The translations under genes were made by a program, and so were the position numbers. A stretch of DNA of 26,982 bases, from positions 1 to 26,982 of the forward strand of contig CAYROE010000009.1 of the NCBI GenBank assembly GCA_964425855.1. The letters run 5' to 3'. Of this stretch, positions 7,482 to 15,333 are shown piece after piece (within the stretch, counting starts at the first letter, position 1; the number at the start of each line of letters is the position of its first letter). A model generated the notes under the pieces. That model worked only from the letters and a program-made list of their open reading frames with translations, was not told the DNA's origin and searched no databases. Origin of the DNA: S143-63 sp964425855 (GTDB taxonomy: Archaea > Thermoproteota > Thermoprotei_A > Sulfolobales > Acidilobaceae).

Positions 7482-8288
7482 CTAGCCCACCCTCGGAAGC
7501 CTACCACTACTAATAACAGTACCAGAATCAATCACGATAACTTCTCCACTAATACTCCCAACATCGCGTCTAGCAACAAGAAATACAGCCTCAGCAACCT
7601 CATCAACAGTACTAAGCCTACCAAACAGCGTACGATCCCGCAAATAAAGATCCAAGAGGTCAACACCAAGCTTCTCTCCAAGATACTTGAAATACGAATA
7701 CCCGAGTCTCGTTCCAACAAAGCCAGGCGCCACAACATTTACGGTAATATTATGCTCTCCAAGCTCCAACGCCATACTCTTAGCAAGTCCAATAAGTCCG
7801 GCCTTAGCAGCGCTATAGGCAGAGAGATACTCTGCCCCCGTTATACCGGCTATGCTTGAGACGAAGACTATACGTCCCCACCCACTACTTATCATATCGT
7901 CGAGGAACGCGCGTGATACAAGGAATGCTCCGCGGAGATTAACCTCTATCTGTTTATCAAACAACCCAACATCTAGTTCCTTGAAGGGAACGGCATATCC
8001 CACACCAGCATTACTAATCAATATCTGTACCTTGCCGAGGCCCTCATGTACTTCCTCAACCATCCTGGATACCTGGGCAGGATCCGAGACATCTCCCTGT
8101 ACCAGTATTCCTTCTCCGCCAAGATCCTCAATCCTCTTAAGTGTCTCCCTAGCTCCTACATGGTCGCGTCTATAGTTTATAGCTACCCGCGCACAGGACT
8201 TGGCTAGTCTTATGGCGATCGCTTGTCCTATTCCCTTACTGGCTCCAGTGACGAGAGCGTTAACCCCCCGGTTAACACAGTCTTCCAC
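7482..8288 (-). CDS. Short-chain dehydrogenase/reductase (SDR, FabG-like)
   Basis: This 268-residue classical SDR is an NAD(P)-dependent oxidoreductase. The cofactor motif TGASKGIG is at residues 14-21, NAG at 93-95, and the catalytic set is Asn117, Ser145, Tyr158 and Lys162 (YSAAK). The PG...T region after the active site is present. The start is GTG, with GGGGTG upstream as ribosome binding site. The gene begins 16 nt after the stop of the zinc-type dehydrogenase, so the two form an operon and may act in one pathway, for example on a polyol or keto-sugar. The substrate is not determinable. A biosynthetic FabG role is unlikely in an archaeon, which lacks the bacterial fatty acid pathway. Confidence 0.93.
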   Translation of the reverse strand: MEDCVNRGVNALVTGASKGIGQAIAIRLAKSCARVAINYRRDHVGARETLKRIEDLGGEGILVQGDVSDPAQVSRMVEEVHEGLGKVQILISNAGVGYAVPFKELDVGLFDKQIEVNLRGAFLVSRAFLDDMISSGWGRIVFVSSIAGITGAEYLSAYSAAKAGLIGLAKSMALELGEHNITVNVVAPGFVGTRLGYSYFKYLGEKLGVDLLDLYLRDRTLFGRLSTVDEVAEAVFLVARRDVGSISGEVIVIDSGTVISSGRLPRVG

Positions 8289-8304
8289 AAGCTACACCCC
8301 AATA

Positions 8305-9243
8305 CTACCCTACACGCAGTATGACGCGGCCGACTCTGCCACCCTCCATGGCCTCTCTATAAGCCTCATTAATCTCCTCCAGACTAAACGCCTTATAGAA
8401 CGGCCTGATAGCACCCTTACCTATAACCTTGATAGCCGCAAGCCACTCGTCATAGGTAAACGCAGCGGTTCCACTAAACAATAGCTCCCTCATCACAAAC
8501 AATGCAGGCCTCTTTATCACGAGTGGCTCTCCAGTAATATTACCTATCAAGACAAGCCTGCCCCGGAATTTCAAGCTTCTCATGCTCTCATTGAGCGTGG
8601 GAGCCCCAACGATCTCCATTACAACGTCTACTCTTCCCTTTTCACGGTAAAAGTCTAGGCTCCTAACGACCTCTACCCCGAGCTCTTCTAATATGCGGGC
8701 CTTCTCCTCGCTCCTCGTATAAGCGAGGACCTTTGCTCCGAGCAATTGTAAATACTGTGCTCCATGTATTCCAACTCCACCACTAGCACCAGTTACAAGA
8801 ACCCTCTCTCCCGGCTTGACTCTCGCGACACTGGCTGCGTGCATCATGGTGGCAACTCCACATGTAGCTGCCGCATATTTCTCGAAGTCATCGTCTGGTA
8901 ATGGAATAATGTTGCCTCGAGGAACATATACCCGCTCAGCATACCCGCCAGGAACATTCTCTCCAAGGATGACAGGTGGACAATCCTTACAGGCAGGATT
9001 CGGCACCGCAGGATAAACAGTTACAGGTTTACCCTCGTAGTATCCGAATACCTCGTGCCCCAGCACTAGTGGAGGCTTGAGATTAGGGAATCCTCCCTTC
9101 CACACTACAAGGTCTCGTCCACACACACCTACAGCTTTAACCTTGACAGGGACCCAGCCCTCAGGAACCTTGACCTCAAACTTCTCAATCCGGAAAGGTT
9201 GCCTCCAACCATACAATACAGCACTCCTTATCTGATCACGCAC
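8305..9243 (-). CDS. Zinc-dependent alcohol dehydrogenase-like MDR protein
   Basis: A medium-chain dehydrogenase/reductase of about 312 residues. Counting from the upstream ATG at 9276, the catalytic zinc ligands are Cys52 (VGVCGRDL), His74 (LGHE) and Cys139 (AATCG), and the Rossmann motif is GASGGVG at 163-169. The structural-zinc lobe, normally four Cys, is reduced to Cys96 and Cys99 only, and the protein is shorter than the usual 340-350. I place the start at GTG 9243, because GGTGAT precedes it and the family begins near RSAVLYG; the ATG at 9276 (leaderless, 26 nt from a TTTATAGT box) is the alternative. It is the first gene of an operon with the SDR gene. Substrate unknown. Confidence 0.9.
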   Translation of the reverse strand: MRDQIRSAVLYGWRQPFRIEKFEVKVPEGWVPVKVKAVGVCGRDLVVWKGGFPNLKPPLVLGHEVFGYYEGKPVTVYPAVPNPACKDCPPVILGENVPGGYAERVYVPRGNIIPLPDDDFEKYAAATCGVATMMHAASVARVKPGERVLVTGASGGVGIHGAQYLQLLGAKVLAYTRSEEKARILEELGVEVVRSLDFYREKGRVDVVMEIVGAPTLNESMRSLKFRGRLVLIGNITGEPLVIKRPALFVMRELLFSGTAAFTYDEWLAAIKVIGKGAIRPFYKAFSLEEINEAYREAMEGGRVGRVILRVG

Positions 9244-9340
9244 CGGGATCACCCAATAGAACACGCTATTATACATCGATTTGGCATCGTAGACTATAAA
9301 CTAGGACTTCTATATTATGTGGTTTCTGTAAGACTATAAT

Positions 9341-9396
9341 AAATATAAATGATACCTAGGATATGATACTATAGGTATGATACTATGAGTATCATA
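9341..9396 (+). promoter_or_regulatory. Promoter with three 14-bp-phased ATGATAC repeats and a palindrome over the start codon
   Basis: A TATA box (AAATATAAA, 9341-9349) is followed by ATGATAC at 9349-9355, 9363-9369 and 9377-9383, each exactly 14 bp apart. An inverted copy GTATCAT lies at 9389-9395. The third and inverted copies make a perfect 9-3-9 palindrome (9376-9396) whose three central bases are the ATG start codon of the ATPase gene. The array covers the expected transcription start, so it is best read as an operator (possibly autoregulatory), or as an RNA hairpin that hides the start codon. The pattern is seen; the role is inferred. Confidence 0.65.
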
Positions 9397-10599
9397 ATTA
9401 GCAGACCAGATTTAGAAAACTTTCTAAGAACAAGTGGAAGAAGACTCCTATACGGGAGAAGAAAAACAGGAAAAACATTTACAGCAAGACATATACTCCC
9501 GCACTATAATTATTATATTGTCAGAAAAGGAGGAGCAATCTATAATCCTGAAGACGACCTAGAACTAGATACAAGTTCATTCATCCGTCTCTGCCAAGCA
9601 GAAGAAAACATTATATTAGACGAGTTCCACAGAGCAAATCCTAAACTATTTGATGCAATCCATGCAGGAACCTGTACCGATCAGCTAGTACTCATAACAT
9701 CAACACTACACTACTACAAAAAACATGTTACAGGCAAGGATGCTCCACTACAAGGACTATTCAAACAATACAGAGTAGACCTAATATCACCAAAGGACCT
9801 CCTGTCCCATGATTGGGAAAAGTTAGATAAAAAAACAATGGAGCTCCTCGTATACTACCAGGAGCCTATCCTCATAGGATGGACCATACACGACATAGCC
9901 CTCAGCGGTCCCGAGATCGTGAAAGGCCTCGTAGGAGACATACTAATGGAAGAAGACCTCACAGTCACAAACAGGTATCAAGGAATACTTGAAGCTATCG
10001 CCGCAGGAAAGACAAGGCTAACAGAAATAACCAACTGGTTATATTCTAAAGGACTTATCAAAAAGCCAGAAACAGGAATGATAACCAAATACCTAGCCAT
10101 AATGACTAAAATAGGCCTTATCGAAAAAATACCGTTATGGAGGACAAAACGGAGCATCTACAGGCATAAATCACCCCTAACATATACTCTCTATTACCTC
10201 GAAGCACGCTACTCTATAAGTGACACCCCCTTACCATCACGATTCAAGATAAACGTCATAAAGCAAATCGTACCTCACCTAATAGAGACCTTCATAGAGA
10301 AATTACTCATGAAAACTCTCGGCCTAAGACCAGTCAAAATACTACAACCGGAAATAGATATAGCGCTCACAAAGTTCAAAAAACTCAAATTGGTAGCAGA
10401 AGTCAAATGGATAACAGATATAACAGGACAAAAACTTAGAAAAGTAGAAGAAAAACTCGCAAAAGTACCAGCGGAAACAAAGCTCCTCGTACTACCAGAT
10501 AAAACAATATTATCCCGAGATACATGGCTACAACTACTAGACATAAAAGATCTCATAATGCTGGCAAGAGGTGAACTAGTATTAGACAAAGAATTATAA
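9385..10599 (+). CDS. Archaeal ATPase with C-terminal DUF234-type PD-(D/E)xK nuclease-like domain
   Basis: This 404-residue protein belongs to the archaeal P-loop ATPase group often found in accessory regions. Walker A is GRRKTGKT (residues 24-31) and Walker B is NIILDE (75-80). Residues about 200-265 form a winged-helix segment (TRLTEITNWLYSKGLI). The C-terminal domain has Glu302 or Glu305, Asp325 (EIDIA) and Glu339-x-Lys341 (AEVKW), the pattern of a PD-(D/E)xK nuclease as in DUF234. The N-terminus is short: the usual F..RE.EL..L lead-in is nearly absent. The start codon sits in the centre of a palindrome, so a leaderless or nearly leaderless mRNA is likely. Related genes are proposed to act in mobile-element or defence functions; this is not proven here. 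Confidence 0.8.
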   Translation: MSIIISRPDLENFLRTSGRRLLYGRRKTGKTFTARHILPHYNYYIVRKGGAIYNPEDDLELDTSSFIRLCQAEENIILDEFHRANPKLFDAIHAGTCTDQLVLITSTLHYYKKHVTGKDAPLQGLFKQYRVDLISPKDLLSHDWEKLDKKTMELLVYYQEPILIGWTIHDIALSGPEIVKGLVGDILMEEDLTVTNRYQGILEAIAAGKTRLTEITNWLYSKGLIKKPETGMITKYLAIMTKIGLIEKIPLWRTKRSIYRHKSPLTYTLYYLEARYSISDTPLPSRFKINVIKQIVPHLIETFIEKLLMKTLGLRPVKILQPEIDIALTKFKKLKLVAEVKWITDITGQKLRKVEEKLAKVPAETKLLVLPDKTILSRDTWLQLLDIKDLIMLARGELVLDKEL

Positions 10600-10690
10600 T
10601 TATAAAAATTAGATTCTATCAAAGCAAAGAGACAATTATACCTGGATACTATAAGCCTAATAATACGTAGGGCTATGCAGAGGTATAGCC

Positions 10691-11848
10691 ATGGTGCTCA
10701 AAGAATTGAAACTCATAAGACCACTGCTTGTCTTCCTCATATTATCGATCGTATCATTATTTGCTGATATGACCTATGAAGGAGGCAGAAGCATATCGGG
10801 ACCTTACCTGGACTTATTGGGCGGCACGGCTGTTGTCGCCGGAGGAGTTAGTCTCGGAGACTTCCTAGGATACCTGGTAAGAGGAGTCTCAGGAAGCCTA
10901 TTGTCTAGGTATCGTAGTAGCTTATTCTACTGGTCAATGATATTCTTTGGCTACTTCATTAATCTCATTGCTATACCATTACTTGCGTTTGCTGGCTACT
11001 GGGATACAGCATTTATATTGCTAGTTCTCGAGAGGATAGGAAAAGGCCTGAGAGCCCCTGCCCGTGACATAGTTCTTGGAGAGGTAGCAGGGGGCATAGG
11101 AGTAGGAAAGGCCTATGGGATACACGAGGTCTTAGACCAGATAGGGGCCGTGGCTGGTCCCCTACTCGTTGCATGGGCTGCGTCTATACATGGTATAAGA
11201 TGGGGTTTCCTAGTAACATCTATACCTGCGGGAGTAGCACTGATACTATTACTTGGAGCCTACCTGTTATACCCCAGCATAAAGGAGGCTACTGTGGAGA
11301 CTAGGTCTTTCACTATAAGGGGAACCCCCCGGGACACTATAATGCTAGCTTCTGCTATAGGGTTAAGCTTCGTATTAGCACCTCACTGGATACTGGGATC
11401 CTATTATTATAGCATCCGGGGTGCGTCTATAGCAAGCATAGGGGGACTATATAGTATGGCTATGCTTGTAGATGCATTCTCGGCCATGGTTTTCGGCGTG
11501 TTATTCGACAAGTATCCGTTAAAGAGCCTAGCCATACTAGTCGTAGGGGCGTTTACAGCTGGATTGCTATTCCTGTATATCCCACAGCTACCACTGCCCT
11601 ATGCATTAGCATGGGGAATATTCATGGGGCTGTATGAGAGCATTGGAAGGGCGGGCATAGCAAAATACACACCTATAGGATCCAGGGCACAAGGATTTGC
11701 AATTCTAGGATTTTCCAGCGCGGTAGGCATGGTTGCCTCAGGACTACAATGGAGTATACTATACGATGCTCTAGGCCAAAACCTCCTCCTAGTACAGTTT
11801 GTAGAGTCACTAGTCCTCCTCTTACTACTTTATAGGGTTCTCAAATAG
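10691..11848 (+). CDS. Major facilitator superfamily transporter
   Basis: A 385-residue integral membrane protein with about 12 hydrophobic segments, the usual MFS layout. FADMTYEGGRS at residues 24-34 and ERIGKGLRAPARD at 114-126 mark a prokaryotic MFS subgroup often annotated as multidrug or sugar permeases; the second motif is a variant of the cytoplasmic loop signature. The ATG follows GAGGT. It lies 91 nt after the ATPase gene on the same strand, with its own AT-rich promoter region and no clear link in function. A pyrimidine-rich stretch follows the stop. The substrate cannot be inferred. Confidence 0.88.
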   Translation: MVLKELKLIRPLLVFLILSIVSLFADMTYEGGRSISGPYLDLLGGTAVVAGGVSLGDFLGYLVRGVSGSLLSRYRSSLFYWSMIFFGYFINLIAIPLLAFAGYWDTAFILLVLERIGKGLRAPARDIVLGEVAGGIGVGKAYGIHEVLDQIGAVAGPLLVAWAASIHGIRWGFLVTSIPAGVALILLLGAYLLYPSIKEATVETRSFTIRGTPRDTIMLASAIGLSFVLAPHWILGSYYYSIRGASIASIGGLYSMAMLVDAFSAMVFGVLFDKYPLKSLAILVVGAFTAGLLFLYIPQLPLPYALAWGIFMGLYESIGRAGIAKYTPIGSRAQGFAILGFSSAVGMVASGLQWSILYDALGQNLLLVQFVESLVLLLLLYRVLK

Positions 11849-11865
11849 TCAAAGGTTTCCGGAAT

Positions 11866-11884
11866 TCTTCTTTATATTATTTTC
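11866..11884 (+). terminator. Pyrimidine-rich termination region after the MFS gene
   Basis: Directly after the MFS stop, a T-rich stretch (TTCTTCTTTATATTATTTTC-like) lies in the convergent interval with argH. Archaeal RNA polymerase stops in T-rich runs without a required hairpin. Support is composition and location only. Confidence 0.3.
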
Positions 11885-12060
11885 ACCACTGCCCGGTTTA
11901 GTTATGACATATGTTGTTTGAAATTCCTTGTAAACCGAGGAGTTTCCTTGATAGGATTCGATATACTCTTTCACGATATTAGGCTCGATTCAATGAGACC
12001 GACTATCCTAAAGAAATAAGAGTATAGTGTAATATATGGATAGGACAAGCTGCATGGATT

Positions 12061-13296
12061 CTAATTTCCCCTTTCCAGAACACATCCCGTTTTTCTCTTC
12101 TCCAGTAATTCTCTAGGATCTCTTACCTGTTCTAGCAAGCCTACCGTTTTCTTGTAGGAATCTCTCAAGGGAATGCCTTCCTCTAGAGCTATTTTCTCGG
12201 CGAGCTCAGCGCTCCATGCCTTACTAGACAACGCTATTTCCTCGGCCTGCTTAACGTCAATTCTTAGTTCATTGAATATATTCTTCATTACTTGTAGAGA
12301 TGAAACGAGTGTTTCCATTGTCTCATAGAGACAGGGGTTAACCTCTTGTAGGTCAAGACTATATCCACTCGGCAACTTTATCATAGTCGTCTTAAATGCA
12401 GTGCTACAGCCTATAGCCTTGGAGGCTTTTCCAAGCAGTGCCTCGAGCGTAACAGGGTTCCTTTTATGAGGCATTATACTACTAGTGGCAATATGAGAGT
12501 CGGGAATAATCATTATCTTGTATGGTGGAGCTTGATACATTACTAGATCTGTCGCTATCCTTGTAAGCTCTAGGAGGACCAGGCTAGCAGAGTCTACAGC
12601 GACAGCTAGATCTAGCCGTGAGCCAGAAGCATATATTGAGGAAGTTAGAGTCTCTCTGAATCCCAGACTCATATTGAGTCTCTCTTGGTCAAGGGGGGCG
12701 AGTGTTCCTGCTCCCGCGCCCGCTCCCAACGGGCCCCTGTTAACTATTGTATGGGCGTTTTCTAGTATTCTTTGGGAAGTATCGTAAATTGTTTTCCAGG
12801 CTTCCACGAGGCAGTCAATTGTTCCTATTTGGCTCGGGATACGGTGTGTGAATAATGGTATGAGTACTCCTCTGTACTCGTCTTTCAGATAGTCGAGGAC
12901 CTTGATTGTCTTATGGATCAAGGATGTGGCTTCACTTAGCTTATCTCTTGTGTATAGTCTTAGCGCGGCCGAAACATGGTCGTTCCTGCTCCTTCCTATC
13001 CATATCCACTTACTGTTCCCGTTTGTCTTTTCCTCGAGCATATCTTCTATCCATTCGAATACGTCTTCGTATCCTTGCTCTGGCAAGGGCTCATTTGCTA
13101 GGTCTTCCAAGACTTCTATTACTTGCTTCTCTATTTCTTCCGGTATGATTTGTTGCTCTGCTAGATGAATCGTGTGGCTTTTTAGGACTTCTATTACGTA
13201 TTGTTTTATATAGTGATCATGAACCAGACTCGAAGCATAAGTATAGATTGGGTCATCGTTGCCTTCACGTAATCCTATTAGGTGCCTGTATTTCAA
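12061..13296 (-). CDS. argH: Argininosuccinate lyase
   Basis: ArgH splits argininosuccinate into arginine and fumarate, the last step of arginine synthesis. The 411-residue protein carries GRSRNDH at residues 101-107, a TH...SQ segment near 150-156 for the active-site His, and the fumarase/aspartase superfamily signature SSIMPHKRNP at 272-281, which includes the catalytic-serine loop. It lacks the bacterial LWGGRF start, as other crenarchaeal-type ArgH proteins appear to do. The start is TTG and overlaps the argG stop in the tetranucleotide TTGA, with GGTG just upstream, so translation is coupled to argG. Identification is firm. Confidence 0.96.
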   Translation of the reverse strand: MKYRHLIGLREGNDDPIYTYASSLVHDHYIKQYVIEVLKSHTIHLAEQQIIPEEIEKQVIEVLEDLANEPLPEQGYEDVFEWIEDMLEEKTNGNSKWIWIGRSRNDHVSAALRLYTRDKLSEATSLIHKTIKVLDYLKDEYRGVLIPLFTHRIPSQIGTIDCLVEAWKTIYDTSQRILENAHTIVNRGPLGAGAGAGTLAPLDQERLNMSLGFRETLTSSIYASGSRLDLAVAVDSASLVLLELTRIATDLVMYQAPPYKIMIIPDSHIATSSIMPHKRNPVTLEALLGKASKAIGCSTAFKTTMIKLPSGYSLDLQEVNPCLYETMETLVSSLQVMKNIFNELRIDVKQAEEIALSSKAWSAELAEKIALEEGIPLRDSYKKTVGLLEQVRDPRELLEKRKTGCVLERGN

Positions 13297-14516
13297 CTGG
13301 CTTGCACCTTCTCCTCGATGGAAGCTTTCTTAGCCTGTTTTCTGGCCCAAGCGGTATAGAGGCTATGCATTGTATAGATCATGATGAACCCTGTTGCTTC
13401 TTCTGCACTAGGATACCAGCCCTTGTTATAGTCTATTAGCTCCATGCTGTAGCTCGTGTACTCGGGTTTTCTCGATACTATCGTGATCGACCCCTTGTAT
13501 ACCTTGAGCGTTACTGTACCGGAGACATACTTGTTCGAGGAATCTATATAGGATTCAAGATGCTTTTTCAGAGGCTCCATCCACAGGCCCTGATATACTA
13601 GGTCTGTCCATTCTCTATCGACTAATTGCTTAAACCTATACTCCTTGGGAGTATACACTGTCTTTTCGAGATCCTTATGCGCGTGTATTAGTGCAAGAGC
13701 GGCTGGAGCCTCATAGATTTCCCTCGATTTTAGGCCTACTACTCTATTCTCTACATGGTCTATTCTACCATATCCATGGCCCCCGACGACCTCGTTGAGG
13801 TATTTTACCAGCACGTGAAGTGGCATCTCGACTCCGTCCACCATATAGGGGATTCCCTTATCGAAGCCTATCTCGAGATAGAGTGGCTCGTCAGGAGCCT
13901 TCTCAGGACTTATTGTCCATGCATATACCTCCTCCGGCGGCTCAACTCCGAGATCATCTAGTTCTCCGCCCTCTATACTCCTCGACCAGAGGTTCTCGTC
14001 TATGCTGTACTTTTTATGGGGCGTCCCAAGGCTGAGTCCTGCTTCCTTAAGGATCTTGAGGCTTTTCTCCCTCGTAAGCCCTAGCTCCCTCACCGGTGCA
14101 ATTATCTCTATGTTGTCTCCTAGATAGTACTTCAGCATAGCATCGAATCTTACCTGGTCGTTACCCTTACTGGTGCACCCATGGGCTACGGCATCTGCTC
14201 CATACCCTAATGCGGTCTTTGCTACTTTCATCGCTATAAGTGGTCGTGCGAGAGCAGTGCCCAGAGGATACTGTTCCTCATATAAGGCATTGGCCTTGAC
14301 AGCCCACGAAATGTATTGCTCGGCGAACTCCTCTACGGCATTGATATGTATATGCTTAGAGGCTCCTAGATGGTAGGCTCTCTCCTCGGCACCTTTCAAA
14401 TCGTCTTTCTGGCCCACATCCACTGTTACAGTTACGACCTCGTGCCCGTTAGAGGCGAGGAGGGCTAGAATAGCGCTCGTGTCTAGTCCTCCAGAATAAG
14501 CGAGTACTATCTTCAT
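13293..14516 (-). CDS. argG: Argininosuccinate synthase
   Basis: ArgG joins citrulline and aspartate with ATP to form argininosuccinate. The PP-loop AYSGGLDTSA stands at the N-terminus, followed by VTVDVGQ, a GCTSKGNDQVRFD motif and the SIDENLWSRSIEGGELDD substrate-binding region, all typical of the family; about 407 residues is the normal length. I chose ATG 14516 over the ATG at 14528: the GGTGAT inside the longer form makes an ideal ribosome binding site for the inner ATG, and the product then starts MKIVLAYSGG, like its relatives. It is the first gene of argGH and is divergent from an HTH-ACT gene, with back-to-back TATA elements between them. Confidence 0.97.
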   Translation of the reverse strand: MKIVLAYSGGLDTSAILALLASNGHEVVTVTVDVGQKDDLKGAEERAYHLGASKHIHINAVEEFAEQYISWAVKANALYEEQYPLGTALARPLIAMKVAKTALGYGADAVAHGCTSKGNDQVRFDAMLKYYLGDNIEIIAPVRELGLTREKSLKILKEAGLSLGTPHKKYSIDENLWSRSIEGGELDDLGVEPPEEVYAWTISPEKAPDEPLYLEIGFDKGIPYMVDGVEMPLHVLVKYLNEVVGGHGYGRIDHVENRVVGLKSREIYEAPAALALIHAHKDLEKTVYTPKEYRFKQLVDREWTDLVYQGLWMEPLKKHLESYIDSSNKYVSGTVTLKVYKGSITIVSRKPEYTSYSMELIDYNKGWYPSAEEATGFIMIYTMHSLYTAWARKQAKKASIEEKVQAS

Positions 14517-14580
14517 GTTTATCACCATGAAAGCCTATTTGACGAGTACTAGGTTGCATATTGGCAAGGAGACGTTACAC

Positions 14581-14608
14581 GAATATAAGATAAATGACAT
14601 AAATATAA
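14581..14608. promoter_or_regulatory. Divergent promoter pair of argG and the HTH-ACT gene
   Basis: On the plus strand AAATATAA (14601-14608) is about 45 bp upstream of the ATG at 14653. On the minus strand TATCTTATATTC (plus 14581-14592) is about 65 bp upstream of the argG ATG. The two TATA-like elements are about 10 bp apart, so one bound regulator could affect both genes. An ATAAAT direct repeat spaced by GAC lies between them. Confidence 0.5.
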
Positions 14609-14652
14609 CATATTAAATGGAAATAGGAGCAATTCATTACAAGGTGACACAG

Positions 14653-15333
14653 ATGACACAGAACAAGTTGAGAGCATCAAGACTAACGGAGACGATAATA
14701 CGATCAGATCCTTGTCTACAAACAATGCTGAGCCGAGGCCTCCTAAACCTCTCTAAGACAGCTGAATGGATCTCTACAACGCTAGAAGGAGAAAACCTAA
14801 ATGTATCACCACAAGCTGTAAAGACTGCTCTATCACGGCTCAAACAAAAACTAGAGAACGAGGCAATGCCCCTTCATAAGCCTGCAGAATTGCTCTCCAA
14901 GTCAAGCCTAGAGCTCAGAACGGACGTCGCAGTCATAACTTATCCCGTGACTGCATTGGGATATATTGCTGATAAAGTAAGGCGTCTCGCGGGATCATCC
15001 AGGATCCTCCTATTATTCCAGGGAGTCACCACTATCACACTCACCATAGGAGAAGAGCATGCAGACGAGATACTCGAATCTATACCAGTGGAGCCAGTAA
15101 ATACTTCACGAGAAAGAACCCTACTAATAATAATCAGTCCACATGAAATAATCTACACACATGGATTCATCTCATACATAGCAACAATACTAGCAAACGC
15201 CGGAATAAATATAGAACAAATAATGAGCGTCCACACGGACACCGTAATCATTGTATCTCCAGAAGACGCAGAAAAAGCATACAAGATAATATCGGCGTCA
15301 AAGAAACTCTACAAGAACATATATCGCGGCTAA
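14653..15333 (+). CDS. HTH plus ACT-domain protein, candidate regulator of arginine genes
   Basis: About 226 residues. The first 75 look like a helical DNA-binding segment (a NLSKTAEWISTTLEG helix, then VSPQAVKTALSRLKQKLE, a plausible HTH with recognition helix). The C-terminal part contains two ACT-like units; the last one, GFISYIATILANAGINIEQIMS followed by VIIVSPEDAEKAYKII, resembles the ACT domain of aspartate kinase. ACT domains bind amino acids. I chose ATG 14653, because GGTGA lies 5 nt upstream and the TATA box places the transcript start after the earlier ATG at 14617. Divergent placement from argGH suggests an arginine or aspartate sensor. DNA binding is inferred. Its stop overlaps the opposing AGOG stop. 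Confidence 0.75.
   Translation: MTQNKLRASRLTETIIRSDPCLQTMLSRGLLNLSKTAEWISTTLEGENLNVSPQAVKTALSRLKQKLENEAMPLHKPAELLSKSSLELRTDVAVITYPVTALGYIADKVRRLAGSSRILLLFQGVTTITLTIGEEHADEILESIPVEPVNTSRERTLLIIISPHEIIYTHGFISYIATILANAGINIEQIMSVHTDTVIIVSPEDAEKAYKIISASKKLYKNIYRG

Noticed and set aside
10637..10652. GGATACTATAAG upstream of the MFS gene resembling the ATGATAC repeats
   Set aside because: Only a partial match, single copy and no 14-bp phasing; likely chance.
12902..13168. Plus-strand frames opposite argH
   Set aside because: Antisense to a conserved enzyme; Ser/Leu-rich shadow.
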